Assembly: GCA_038030265.1 (NCBI GenBank)
Contig: CM075943.1
Span: 29,202,001 to 29,266,000 of the forward strand
Source: Corythucha ciliata
Lineage: Eukaryota; Arthropoda; Insecta; Hemiptera; Tingidae
Direction: 5' to 3'
Length of the DNA stretch: 64,000 nt
Position 1 is the stretch's first letter, and each line of letters begins with the position of its first letter. Shown in pieces: positions 24,061 to 35,371 of the stretch. Both the position numbers and the translations under genes were made by a program. Below the pieces are notes generated by a model. It saw nothing but the letters and a program-made list of their open reading frames with translations. It had not been told where the DNA came from and made no database searches.

Positions 24061-25195
24061 AATGCCATTTTTAGTGCATTTCATTCTGAAAATGCACTAT
24101 TGGTCTCGTCGTGATGGTAGCGTGCCATGTTTTTTTCACGTTTCAGAACCTCTAGAACACGAATTCAGTGGTTCCAGGATTCATATATATATATATGTTT
24201 ATTTATAAGCTTATGGCCGTTTTCTTGTTAGCACGATAACTCTCGAAGAAATTAATTTAGCGGAACGCGCTTTGGCACAAAAATCAGAAGTCATAAGACC
24301 CCGGTCGGTATTGCATTTGGGCCAAATCGGTCGTGGTGGAGGGGGAGAAAATAGGGGTTGAAATGGTCAAAAAATCACTATAAATCACCAGTTGATTCTA
24401 GAAGCATCATATTCGGTACGTATACTCCATGTTAGAGTAGCCTTTGATTCCCATTATAATTTTTTGAAAAAGTCAAAGGGGAGGGGGTGTTGCCCCCGGA
24501 GTGGAAGTAAGCGTGTGGTCTTGTTAGCACGATAACTCTCGAAGAAATCAATTTAGCGGAACGCGCTTTGGCACAAAAATCAGTAGTCATAAGACCCCGG
24601 TCGGTATTGCGTTTGGGCCAAATCGGTCAAGGTGGAGGGGGGGAAATAGGGGTTGAAATGGTCAAAAAATCACTATAAATCACCAGTTGATTCTAGAAGC
24701 ATCATATTCGGTACGTATACTCCATGTTATAGTAGCCTTTGATTCCCATTTCAATTTTTCGAAAAAGTCAAGGTGGTGGGGGTGGTCCTTCCGGTGTGGA
24801 AGTGTAAAAATAGCGTTGAACTTCGCTAGTTCATCTTAGCGCTCTAAAATGCGACTCAATAATTTAATGTAACGAAAGCCCTGGGTTCTATTGAGATTTA
24901 TCAAAAACTTTGATGGGGGAGAGTGAAATGGGGGTTGAAATTTCAAAAAATCGCTTAAATTCACACGTTTAGGTATTATAAAATACGGCACAAAAATTTA
25001 ATATAACAAAGCCCTTGGAAAACTACCGAAACTTTTCGACATTTTTGAAGAGAGGGTGGTGAAAATAGAGGAAGCAGTTCGGCTTAATGAAACAAATTAT
25101 GGTATCAAAATTATTACTTCTGGGACGGCTTAGGGTCTTCAGGAATGAAATGCACTCTTTCCGACCGCCAGCTGCCGGAGCGAAATTTTTTGTTG
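24061..25195 (+). repeat. Modular repeat A-B-B-B'-C, copy 1
   Basis: Module A (24,067-24,181) contains 'agtgcatttcattc' and 'ttggtctcgtcgtgatggt'. An AT tract follows. Module B is a tandem unit starting TTGTTAGCACGATAACTCTC at 24,225 and again at 24,521 (period 296). A strongly diverged third unit, B', starts near 24,805. Module C (25,080-25,195) contains 'gaatgaaatgcact' and 'ccagctgccggagcgaaatt'. AGTGCATTTCATTC near the start and its exact reverse complement in C give the block inverted ends. Other copies are a split direct copy (25,439-25,586 plus 31,545-32,222) and an inverted one (29,063-30,240). No protein. Confidence 0.8.
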
Positions 25196-25438
25196 TTGTT
25201 CTATACTACACGGAAATTCATCGTTTATATTTTAAATGCGTGGACGGTGGACAGTCGGACACACAGTCCCAAAAAAAAAAAAAAAAAAATGGGATTTCTC
25301 TCGTACTCTCGGCTAGACGACCAATTAAAAAAGCAGTGGGATCATGAGAGCCGCAAAATGCCTCCAGAAATGTCGCTGATTTGCACTTTTATCAGAATTT
25401 TAGCCGTGTATATTCTTCTCGAGAACTGCACATTAGCA

Positions 25439-25586
25439 ATTTTTAGTGCATTTCATTTATGTCAAAATGCACTATTGGTCTCGTCGTGATGGTGGCAAAC
25501 ATGGGTCATGGCATGTATTTTTCATGTTTCAGGACCTCTAGAACACGAATTCAGTGGTCTCCGGAATTCATATATATATGTATATA
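25439..25586 (+). repeat. Module A of the split copy 2
   Basis: Contains 'ttttagtgcatttcat', 'actattggtctcgtcgtgat' and 'ctctagaacacgaattcagt', closely matching module A at 24,067. It ends in a TATATA tract that is interrupted by the Helitron at 25,587. The matching B-B-C modules resume at 31,545 after about 6 kb of inserted elements. Confidence 0.75.
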
Positions 25587-27124
25587 CAAGCTGACCCGGC
25601 AAACGTTGTTTTGCCATATAAATAATTTCCTTGTAATTTCTAGTGTAGACAAAAAATAGCTTACTAAATAGCTTAATAGGATATTGGAGAGCGTCATATG
25701 AACGATGTGTGTCAGCAATGAACTGAAGATTATTATTTCTTCTACGAATCACAATTTCTCGTGCAGCTGTACAATCGCCAACCATGATTCCAGCAACGTC
25801 ATCAACAACGGGTGCATTGAATCTACGAATATGCTCTCCAGCTGGTGTTTTATCAGGATTAATGACGATAGCGTGATTATCGCTTTGTAATTGGTGCATA
25901 TGTGATTTGAATATTTTCAACAACTCGTTGTGCTCGTTCAAAAGAGCATCTAGCTCGCTGACGATGCGCCTGGCATAAAATGAATCAAGGTTATTATAAT
26001 CACAACGTGCATTCACGCGATTGGCAAGTGCGCTCCGGAATCCTCGCCGCCCATAAAGTAGATTTGTAAGAATTTATGTGGTTCGTTTGGCATTGGCAGC
26101 AGTGAGCCCATTTTATGATAAACTTGGCCTCTGATTTTGAATGTAGAATTGAATTGTTGACCATTTGCATTAGTATTTCGAACTATTTCTGTTGCTCCGA
26201 ACGATGTCATTTGAAAGCATGAATTGAATCTTCGAATTGACTTCAGGAACACGTTAGAATCTGGATCCGTGCCGATAAGTAAGCCGTTCAATGGTTCAGG
26301 TGGTGTTTCAATTTCAGGTAGTTGCACTTTTCCTGACGCGCAACACATCCCAGTTGGTTCATTTTTGAATTTCAGAGCATGACAATGCGGAGATTCCTTG
26401 TCCATAGCACCAATTACCACTTTTGAATGAGTATAATATTCAATATCGGGCTCATACTGAAATGCTAGACGCAGGAATGAATCAGATATAAATGCTCGAT
26501 ATACCTGTTGTCGTTGTTGATCATTTTTTATTCGTCTATTGACTGTGAAACGGCGTGATTGTCGTTGTTCTAATCTTCTGACTTCATTGCGTTCAGCTCG
26601 TGTATCTTCTGGCTCTTCTTGATGCAATTGCGCCATTCTGACACGTGCATCAGTATTTTGTTGCTGGATTTGTCCTTCTGTTCTTTCGGATCTGCTATTT
26701 CGCAAGTTTCGAGCTTTACTTGTACTGCGGCTCAAATCAGCCCCTTTGCGTTTTCTTGGCATTGCTCACTCTACAAAACATTGATCAGTTTTCGACCGGA
26801 GAAAACAAATAATTAAATTACTAAAATGGCTATTAAAAAATAATGGTTGATCGTAGAAAGGTGAAAATTGAGGATTGTATGTATTTTTGTATGTTGTATC
26901 ATAAAAAAAAAAAAAAAAAATAGAAATTAAAAATGTTGTCTAAAAAATAAAAAAAAATTAGGGGTGGACTACCCTTAACAATCAGAGGGATGAAAAATAG
27001 ATGTTGGCCGATTCTCATAGATACCGGATAAGCACAAAAAATTTCATCAAAATAGGTCAAGCCGTTTCGGAGGAGTATGGCAACGAAACTGTGACACGAG
27101 AATTTTATATACATATATATTAGA
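25587..27124 (-). mobile_element. Defective Helitron, 1.54 kb
   Basis: Read on the minus strand, the element starts TCTAATATATATGTATATAA (5' end at 27,124) and ends in a hairpin GGCAAAACAACGTTTGCC followed by GGGTCAGCTTG (3' end at 25,587). It lies between an A on the left and a T on the right, with no target duplication, as Helitrons do. It encodes only the region N-terminal to the Rep domain (25,675-26,762). The HUH Rep and helicase domains are missing, so it cannot move on its own. The CTTG terminus differs from the usual CTRR. Confidence 0.8.
25675..26762 (-). pseudogene. N-terminal fragment of Helitron Rep/helicase protein, frameshifted
   Basis: The first frame starts with a Met at 26,762 and runs 249 codons, with the family-typical GEDSGAH near its end. 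A 1-2 base frameshift at about 26,020-26,030 moves the match into a second frame, which carries DKTPAGEHIRRFNAP, REIVIRRRNN and HRSYDALQYP. These blocks are conserved directly upstream of the Rep domain in animal Helitrons (Helitron helicase-like N-terminal region). Homology stops after QYPI at about 25,675 and runs into the element's 3' end, so Rep and helicase have been deleted. Not functional. Confidence 0.85.
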
Positions 27125-27153
27125 TATTTCTTTATATACAATATAGATTTATA

Positions 27154-28592
27154 CAGGGTGGAACAGGATAAGTGTGACAAAAAAAATTGGGTTAAAGTAG
27201 GACTAATTTGTGATCGAAAGCACTCTTTGTACCATGGTCTGAAAATCAAAACCCTACGAGTTATGATTTTTTTAACGTTTATTATGACTCACGTCACTTT
27301 TCTTGACTAAATGGGAATAACTCGGTTTCCAGCTGACATTTTGCAACTTTTGATGACAGATTCGGAAACAGCACATTTTTTTCTGTCAGGATTAGTCATT
27401 TACGATAAAATTCAACAATTTTCTGGGGGCTCGTGAGCTGCTCAAAGTTTTGCAAATCGAGGATTTCTAATTTTTCAAAAAAGTCAACCCCTGCTTTTTT
27501 ACTCGAAATTTGAGCGCACCGACATCCCATGGGTCGGAAAAACTTCCCCAATGTGTACTTTTTAAAATTACTCATGAACGTATTTTTGATTGTTTTAGTG
27601 ATGGCCATTTCTTAGAAAAAAGAATGGTTTTTCTCTTCAAAATCGCTTGTTTCGATCTACAACATTTGAACGAGCTTTGTGATTTTTAGCATGATTGACG
27701 TCATTAAAGCATCATCCAAAGTTTTCCCTTGAACGGGACGTACTCTGTACGCCTGTCAAAGTCCAAAAAATGTCGCTCCCGCAGCTAGCTGTCGGATAGA
27801 GTGCATTTCTCTACTGCGAATTTCGAATTCGTATTCGAATCGGAAATTGGTATCAACAAGTAGAGTCATTAAGTGCACTGATTTCGTCGAATAACAGCTA
27901 AACACGCCGAAATTCGCAGTAGTGAAATACACCCTTGCCGACAGCCAGCTGCCGGAGCGACAGTTTTTGATATTTTGGTAGGAGTGCGCAAAGGAAAACT
28001 TTGGATAAGGCTTTAATGAGTTTTAGCATGTTATGAATCACAAAGCTCGTTCAAATTGGGTTGGTCAAAACAAGCGATTTTTAAGAGAAAAATCATTCTT
28101 TTTTCCAAGAAATCACCTTTCTGCGGAAAACTCGCTGAAGAACTAAAAAAACGTTCATGAGTAATTTTAAAAAGGATAAATTGAAGAAGTTTTTCCGACC
28201 ATGGGATGTCGATACGCTCAGATTTAGTGTAGAGAAGTGGGGGTTGAATTTTTTGAAAAATTAGAGATCCACGATTTGCAAAACTTTGAGCATCTCTCAA
28301 GTCCACAGAAAATAGTTGAATTTTATCGAAAATGGCTAGCCTTAACAGAAAAAAGTGTGCTCTTTCCAAATCCATCGTCAACAGTTGCAAATGTCGGCTG
28401 TAATCCGATCTATTCGCATTTAGTTAAGAAAAGTGATGCAATCCTCAAAAAACGTTAGAAAAATCACAACTCGTAGGATTTTGATTTTTAATATTTAATT
28501 TTCTACAACCATGGTTTATGGGGTGTTTTCGATCGCAAATGATGCCTACTTTCACCCAATTTTTTTTGTCACACTTATCCTGTTCCACCCTG
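27154..28592. mobile_element. CAGGGTG foldback transposon, member 1, TA-flanked
   Basis: 1,439 bp, almost entirely two long inverted arms. The left end is CAGGGTGGAACAGGATAAGT and the right end ends in the reverse complement. TA dinucleotides flank both ends (27,152-53 and 28,593-94). The arms share 'accatggt', 'gaaaatcaaaaccctacgag', 'acccatgggtcgg'-like and many other blocks. The arms meet near 27,870, with the conserved core near the centre on both sides. TA flanks and CAGGG ends suggest a Tc1/mariner-type MITE. No ORF. Confidence 0.8.
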
Positions 28593-29062
28593 TATACAGG
28601 GTGATTCAGGAGGAATGTGACAAACTTGCACAGGTGATAGTGCGTACCTGGACGCACAAAAAACGTCATAGGGACGCATAGCCGAAAATTCTTTGTTACG
28701 AGATGTGAGCATTTTCCTGTTGTTTCCCAGTTTCATCAGCTTTTACGGTAATTGCCGTTTTCACGGCTCACCGTTAGTGGTTAGACAAAAAATGACGGTG
28801 GATTCGGAAAGAGAACAAAATCCTGTTCCTGAAACCACCATGAAAATCAAAAAATGTCGCTTGGGCGTGGCTATTTCAGCCATGTGAAAAGTTAAGAAAG
28901 TAGTTTTTTCAAATACCTGATAAACTTCACATCAGTATCAATCAGCTGCTAGTGCACGCATCGACGGGCAAAGTTGTGCAAAACTAACCCGTTCTGTGTA
29001 CTTTCGAACGGTGTCCTGATAGTTGAAGTTTGCAACCCTCCGACTTTAGCAATCAAGTTTAA

Positions 29063-30240
29063 ATGCAAAAAATTTCGCTCCGGCAGCTGGCGGTCGGAAA
29101 GAGTGCATTTCATTTTGTATACGGATACCCTAAGCCGTCCCAGAAGTAGTAATGTTGAGACCATGATTTGTTTCGTTTATGTTTGACCCTCCCTCGTACT
29201 GTTTGCTACCGGGTTTGTTTAAGCTGAACTTAATGGGAATCAAAGGCTATTTCAAAATGGAATCATCATACCGAATATAATGCTTCTGGAATCAACTGGT
29301 GATTTGTTGTGATTTTTTTACCATTTCAACCCCTATTTTCCCCCTCCAACTTGACCGATTTGGCCCAAATGCAATACCGACCGGGGCCTTATGACTACTG
29401 ATTTTTGTGCCAAAGCGCGTTCCGCTAAATTAATTTGTACGAAAGTTATCGTGCTAACGTGACCACACACTTATTTCCACCCCGGGGGCACAACCCCCTC
29501 CCCCTTTACTTTTTCAAAAAATTAAAATGGGAATCAAAAGCTAGTCTAACATGGAGTATACGTACCGAATATGATGCTTCTAGAATGAACTGGTGATTTT
29601 TAGTGATTTTTTTACCATTTCAGCCCCTATTTTCCCCCCTCCACCTCGACCGATTTGGCCCAAATGCAATACCGACCGGGATCTTATGACTACTGATTTT
29701 TTAGATAAAGCGCGTTCTGCTAAATTAATTTCTACGAGAGTTATCGTGCTAACAAGGCCTCACACTTACTTCCACCCCGGGGACATCGCCCCCTCCCCCT
29801 CGACTTTTTCAAAAAATTAAAATGGGAATCAAAGGCTAGTCTAACATGGAGTATACGTACCGAATATGATGCTTCTAGAATCAACTGGTGATTTTTAGTG
29901 ATTTTTTGACGACTTCAAGCCCGATTTTCCCCCCCTCCACCTTGACCGATTTGGCCCAACTGCAATACCGACCGGTGTCTTATGACTACTGATTTTTGTG
30001 CCAAAGCGCGTTCCGCTAAATTGATTTCTTCGAGAGTTATCGTGCTAACAAGAAAACGGCCATAATATTATAAATATATATATATAAAATAAAAGGATAT
30101 ATATATAAATTCCGGAGACCACTGAATTCGTGTTCTAGAGGTTCTGAAACGTGAAAAAAACATGACATGACCCATGTTTGCCACCATCACGACGAGACCA
30201 ATAGTGCATTTTTCAGAATGAAATGCACTAAAATGTAAAC
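29063..30240 (-). repeat. Modular repeat C-B-B-B-A, copy 3 (inverted, inserted in foldback arm)
   Basis: Reverse-oriented copy. C is at about 29,070-29,185, three B units end in GTGCTAAC at 29,451, 29,746 and 30,042 (periods 295 and 296), and A is at about 30,100-30,232. It interrupts the left arm of the foldback at 28,597-31,531: the right arm reads uninterrupted through the corresponding site. The third unit is more like the other two than in copy 1. Confidence 0.8.
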
Positions 30241-30532
30241 TTGCTTTGTTAAAACAAGCCGAATAGGTCAGTTTAAATGTATTTTCCTTGGGGTATTGCG
30301 TTCATACGAGCATGCTCCTCTCAATGCCTGAAGTAAGAATTCAATTGACAACAAGGTTTTCCATGTATGGAATGTGAGTAGAGGTGATGAACAGCGTTTG
30401 GGTGAAAATTATGAACTTCGACATTTCACCTTATCAGATTCAGCCGGTACCCTAATAACTCATTCACGTACACTCATATCTCTCATTCACGGAGTTCATT
30501 GTCCATCGTTTGTCCCTCCAACTTGTATGAGA

Positions 30533-30944
30533 TCAATTTACAGTAACAACCTCAAGTTGAAATAACAACATAACGTGATTCAAATAACTGTTCAAAAATT
30601 CCTCCCCTTGTGGACACTCGGACGCTCTTTTCTGTATATCTCTGGTAGTACGACGAATTTCGGCATCTAGTTGTCTGATCGATTCAGCACGGACCACGAC
30701 TTTGTTGATCAGCTCCTCGCACTTGCTGGGCTTGTGTTCGTATACCATTGTCTTCATCCACCCTCAGAGACAGTAATCGAGGGACGTTAGGTCAGGAGAC
30801 CTCGCAGAACAGTTAATTGGTCCTCATCGCCGCCCACAATCTGCTGAGCTGAGCTGATTCTGATGAGATAGAACGGCCAAGTCCCCGTTCAAGTCCTTAC
30901 GCTTCAGTTCATCCACGGCGTCTCTCACTACCCTCGCGTAGTGA
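30533..30944 (-). pseudogene. Degraded Tc1/mariner-type transposase C-terminal fragment
   Basis: The minus strand encodes HYARVVRDAVDEL, then GPINCSARSPDLTSLDY followed by CL, a stop, and GWMKTMVYEHKPSKCEELI. The block 'GPINWPARSPDLTxLDFxLWG' is typical of DDE transposases found in insect mariner-like elements, where the SPDL region carries the last catalytic acidic residue. Here W has become C, one Arg codon before GP is TGA, and the Trp of LWG is TGA. Both stops fit simple transitions. From Met at 30,757 a 74-codon frame remains. Non-functional. Confidence 0.75.
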
Positions 30945-31544
30945 ATTGAATTCTTACTTTTACTTCAGGCATTGGGGGGAGCATGCTCGGAGGAACACAA
31001 TAGCCTAAGGAAAGGCCATTTAACCTGACCTATTCGGTTTGTTTTATCAAAGCAAGTTGCATTTTTTTGCACTGGAACTTGATTGCTAAAGTCGGAGGGT
31101 TGCAAACTTCAACTATCAGGACACCGTTCGAAAGTACACAGAACGGGGTAGTTTTCCACAACTTTACCCGTCGATGCGCGCACTATTGATGCTGATGTGA
31201 AATTTATCAGGTATTCGTAAAAACTACTTTTTTCACTTTTCACATGGCTGAAATAGCGACGCGCATGCGACATTTTTTGATTTTCATGGTGGTTTCAGGA
31301 ACAGGATTTAGTCCTCTTTCTGAATCCACCGTCAGTTTTTGTCTAACCACCTACGGTGATCCCTGAACACGACAATTACCGTAAAAAGTAATGCGACTAG
31401 AAAAAAACAGGAAAATGCTCATATCTCGTAACCAAAGCATTTTCGGCTATTCGTCCCTATGACGTTTTTTGTGCGTCCAGGTACGCACTATCACCTGTGC
31501 AAGTTTGTCACATTCCTCCTGAATCACCCTGTATTGATTGATTT

Positions 31545-32222
31545 ATTTATAATATTATGGCTGTTTTCTTATTAGCACGATAACTCTCGTAGAAGTTAAT
31601 TTAGCGGAACGCGCATTGGCACAAAAATCAGTAGTCATAAGACCTCGGTCGGTATTGCATTTCGGCCAAATCGGTCGACGTTGAGGGGGGGAAAATAAGG
31701 GTTGAAATGGTCAAAAAATCACTATAAATCACCAGTTGATTCTAGAAGCATCATATTCGGTACGTATACTCCATGTTAGACTAGCCTTTGATTCCCATTT
31801 TAATTTTTTGAAAAAGTCGAAGGGAGGGGGGTTGCCCCCGGGGTGGAAGTAAGTGTGTGGTCTTGTTAGCACGATAACTCTCGAAGAAATCAATTTAGCG
31901 GTACGCGCTTTGGCACAAAAATCAGTAGTCGTAAGACCCCGGTCGGTATCGCATTTGGGCCAAATCGGTCAAGGTGGAGGGGGGAATAGGGGTTGAATTG
32001 GTCTAAAAATCACTATAATTCACCAGTTGATTTTAGATGCTACCGACACTTTTCGACATTTTTGAAGAGAGGGGGGGGGGGAGAAAATAGAGGAGGAAGT
32101 TCGGTTTAATGAAACAAATTATGGTATCAAAATTATTACTTCTGGGACGGCTTAGGGTATCCGTATACGGAATGAAATGCACTGTTTCCGACCGAAAGCT
32201 GCCGGAGCGAAATTTTTTTGTC
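31545..32222 (+). repeat. Modules B-B-C of the split copy 2
   Basis: Starts with an AT tract and 'tatggctgttttctt', then B units at 31,569 and 31,863 (period 294), then C (about 32,085-32,222) ending 'gccggagcgaaattttttt'. It lies directly after foldback member 2. Together with module A at 25,439-25,586 it forms one original A-B-B-C block, split by the Helitron and both foldbacks. Confidence 0.75.
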
Positions 32223-32454
32223 AATTTTAGCAGTTAAATTGTGTCCAGAAACCGGGAACCAGCACTTTTTCTCAATTTCTCTCGCGCTTTTTCACACATA
32301 TCAAAAGAGCTTAATAGTGTTAAACAGGTTTTGAGTGTTTTTGTGGATCTAAGGGCTTTGACACAGGTGAACACTGCAGGCTTAAAAAAAAAAAAAAAAA
32401 AAAATCGAGATTCTAGGTATGGATTGTATTGTAACTAATCAGATGGTTCAAATC

Positions 32455-32840
32455 ATAACTATCGGGTAAGTCCCAGGTTGTGCAGTTGAAAGATATTATG
32501 GGCAGGGAAACTCCAGTACAGCTTGGCGTGCCACAAGGTTCGGTATTAGGTCAGGTTTTATTCCTCGTTTACGTAAACGACCTGTTAAAAATTTGAGCTG
32601 GGGTGGAGTTTACTGCGTTTGCTGATCAGAGTGCTTACATCAAATGGTGATAGCTGGACGCAGGTGCTCGTTAGCGCGTGCAAAGCCCTTAGGCTAACTA
32701 AAAAATGGTTTAATGATAATAGTTTGCAATGTAGCAAAAACTAAATATATGACGTTCTCCTTAACAAAGGCTGATCAATCTTCTCTCAGAATCCATCATG
32801 ATCTTTGTGGCTCTGCCATCAAATGCAGCTGTCCTGAGCT
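32455..32840 (+). pseudogene. Reverse transcriptase fragment (LINE), dead
   Basis: Encodes LGVPQGSVLGQVLFLVYVND and, after frame changes, TAFADQSAYI and KKWFNDNSLQCSK, the classic order of motifs in non-LTR reverse transcriptases. The F/YADD catalytic pair reads FADQ, so one metal-binding Asp is lost, and there are several stops and frameshifts. No poly-A tail or target duplication could be assigned. Old, 5'- and 3'-truncated copy. Confidence 0.7.
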
Positions 32841-34599
32841 ATAAAGAGTTTACTCAGCCATAAGACCTTCAGGGATCCACGCATGAGCTTTAGCACGGTT
32901 TAAGTAGTCTGCAAACTTATCGTCGAGCCAAACGAAAAATTACCTACTGGAAACGAAGGGAGACAATTTCACATTTATAAACAATTTCTTCAATATTTTG
33001 AGTTGATCTCCTTTCTCCTTTGTCAGTAATTTTACTAAAAATAAAGTTATGTCCGCCAATGAGTTGAATTTATAGTAATCAACTCGAGCATTATTTTTTT
33101 CTGGTTTGAAGTTTATAACTTTGAAAAATTGAAATTTGAAAAAGTAAAAGTGAAGACCATTTAGCTCGAATCTACTCATCAGTATTGTATCCCAGTTTTC
33201 TGGTTCCTAGCAGAAACTGGTTCGCGATAATTGCAACGGTAAATACGACAGATTTAATGAGCGTACCTGTATAATAAGATGAGCAGCAACAATAGATATT
33301 GAGTATTTCCAGGCATAAAAAATATGCAACTTGTATTACAGTAAAAATAATTCAGTCCTGAGCTATGTATCCGTCTACGTCCATCAGGTCAATAGGTCTT
33401 TTCAGTACTGAGGGGTTTTCAGAACATTTTTAACAGCTTCCTACACAAACCGCCCAACTCACATCCTACTAGGATTTCCTCAGACTACTCGACCGCCCAT
33501 TTATTTATTTATTTTTTCGAGGTCAGTGGTATTTTGTTATTAATGGTATTACCCCCCCCCCCCCACCAGATTTCTCACTCACTGCGCGATCATAATAATT
33601 GCGCTACTTCGAGTGTTGTCTCTAACTAAATTTTTGAACCAATTAGCTATCCGTACGAGACATTCCCATTTTAAAAAATAATAAAAAATACTACAATGGT
33701 GAAAAGAGACTCGTTTCAATTGAATAGTGGGCTGAGTCAACCACACAATACAACAAAGGATTAGGCAATATGTATTCAGATGGACTCCATCCCGTAACTT
33801 CGCCACCTTCAACAGTACTTAATTCCCACACCTTCGTCAATGTCTTACGGTCTTCACTGATGATGGAACGGTGGTAACCGCTCGATTCTCGCAAAAGAGG
33901 GGAGTGGCAGTAAAGGAAGTCACCCATCGAAATCTAGACAAAAGCTCAATGTATAATTAAATCTTAATAAAAAATTAAGAATCGTACAAAATACATTATA
34001 GTATTATGAAGTACTGATTTGACCAAGAAAATAAAAACTGGTTCAACTTAGCGTTCAAAGAGCATGTGGTAGTTTCAATTACATTTTCTGAATTTAGGCT
34101 CGGGACGACCACAAGCGTTCAAAGTAACGTTTATACCAGCGAGAAATATTCAAGTAAAGTGGATTGCTCATTGCTGTTGAAAAGTGAGCTATCAGAAAGT
34201 GGGTGAGAAGGGAACCTCAAAATTAGGAACCTATATTTTAAAAATAAACAATGAACACTGCCTTAACTACAAAATGAGAAGGACTGGGTTGAGAAAGAGA
34301 AAAGGGTTTCACAAATCAGGTATGTTTTTAGGTCCTTATTTTAGAAAGGGACCGTCACATCCATGATCCACTACGTGACTGCCCACCCCTCAACACCACA
34401 CCACAGTCCGCCACGAGGAATCCAGGTTTATCTATCAAAGGTTTAGGCCTAGGCTTTAAAACTGCAATGAGAAAGGCTCTTTGCCCTTAGCCACGCTTAA
34501 AGCCTAAACGCGAGCATTATTGACTCGAAGACACTTCTCTCTAGACAATGACATAAGTGTAAAGTGTCAGACATACATTTCTTGACTGTATAAACTCTG
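32841..34599. other. No supported gene
   Basis: AT-rich, with a C11-12 run at about 33,551-33,563. Overlapping open frames on the minus strand at 33,579-33,927 show no recognisable domain. Confidence 0.4.
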
Positions 34600-34857
34600 A
34601 GGCCCCTTTTACACGAGTAAGTTTTTTGAACAAATTAGCCATTTTGAAAAAAATTGACAGATGTTCCCTGCCTCAAATCGTATTGGTTGTGATCAGATTG
34701 AACATATTTCTGAACACAAAACTTAGTCGTGTAAAATAGGCCTGATAAAAATTTCTGGAAGTTTGTGTTTACATCAGGGAAATTTGTGTCTGACACTAAA
34801 TTTCAAGCAATAAGCGTCGCGGAACACTTCGGTGTAAACGCACCTTTAGACGCGGCA
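34600..34857. mobile_element. MITE with 'AGGCCCCTTTTACAC' / 'AGGTGCGTTTACAC' ends
   Basis: The left end AGGCCCCTTTTACACGAG and the reversed right end AGGTGCGTTTACACCGAAG are similar inverted ends. A third related motif, CGTGTAAAATAGGCC, lies inside, so an inner foldback may be nested. No ORF, and no target duplication could be assigned. Confidence 0.4.
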
Positions 34858-35234
34858 TTAAAACTGAGTGTTGTAAATAACGGCGATCGATAATAAAATA
34901 AAATAACACCCGTTGTAAATATTGTGACTTGCTGAAATCAGACCTTTGTTATTTAAGAAATAAATGTCATCCTCATCAATACTTCTCGTCGCAACTCACC
35001 AAGTAAAACAATATGTACAAGTCGAAATAACCGGAGACGCTGTCGTCAGAGTGAAAGCATAGAGCATAGAGTTTTCGTCAGGCCACCTGCATTGTTTTTA
35101 CAAATGGACAATGCTTTCTCTTATATAATTATAATTACCCGTTTAAAGAACTTGAACTCATTCACAGAATAAAACTCAATTTTTTAATATTTTCCGATCA
35201 GTCTGTAGTTTGATTTAGTTACAGTTAGTTGATT
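34858..35234. other. No supported gene
   Basis: No recognisable feature in this short AT-rich spacer. Confidence 0.35.
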
Positions 35235-35371
35235 TATGGTGGATTTCACCATCGATAAGGTTTGAGTTACGTTAACTCAGAATTAACGAAAAAAATGCGT
35301 CAAAATTTATGTAAACATTGTTTGAGTTTGGTAACTCCAACCTAATTCCCGGTGGTGAAATTGGCCATTAG
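35235..35371. mobile_element. Imperfect foldback MITE
   Basis: The left end 'tatggtggatttcaccat' ... 'aaggtttgagttac' and the right end read in reverse, 'aatggccaatttcaccacc' ... 'taggttggagttac', form an imperfect ~37 bp inverted repeat. Confidence 0.45.

Larger units (their letters stand above)
28597..31531. mobile_element. CAGGGTG foldback transposon, member 2, with nested insertion and transposase remnant
   Basis: The ends are CAGGGTGATTCAGGAGGAAT and its reverse complement, with TA flanks (28,595-96 and 31,532-33). The outer arms (28,597-29,062 and about 31,078-31,531) match almost throughout. Inner arms continue at about 30,241-30,345 and 30,945-31,066. The left arm is interrupted by an inverted copy of the A-B-C repeat (29,063-30,240). 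The centre (about 30,346-30,944) holds a degraded transposase fragment. It begins 4 bp after member 1 ends. Apart from the terminal CAGGGTG its sequence differs from member 1. Confidence 0.8.

Noticed and set aside
24061..30240. CRISPR array or bacterial integron
   Set aside because: Units are ~296 bp, without short repeats and unique spacers, and the surroundings are eukaryotic.
28597..31531. LTR retrotransposon (long flanking arms)
   Set aside because: The arms are inverted, not direct, and the flanks are TA.
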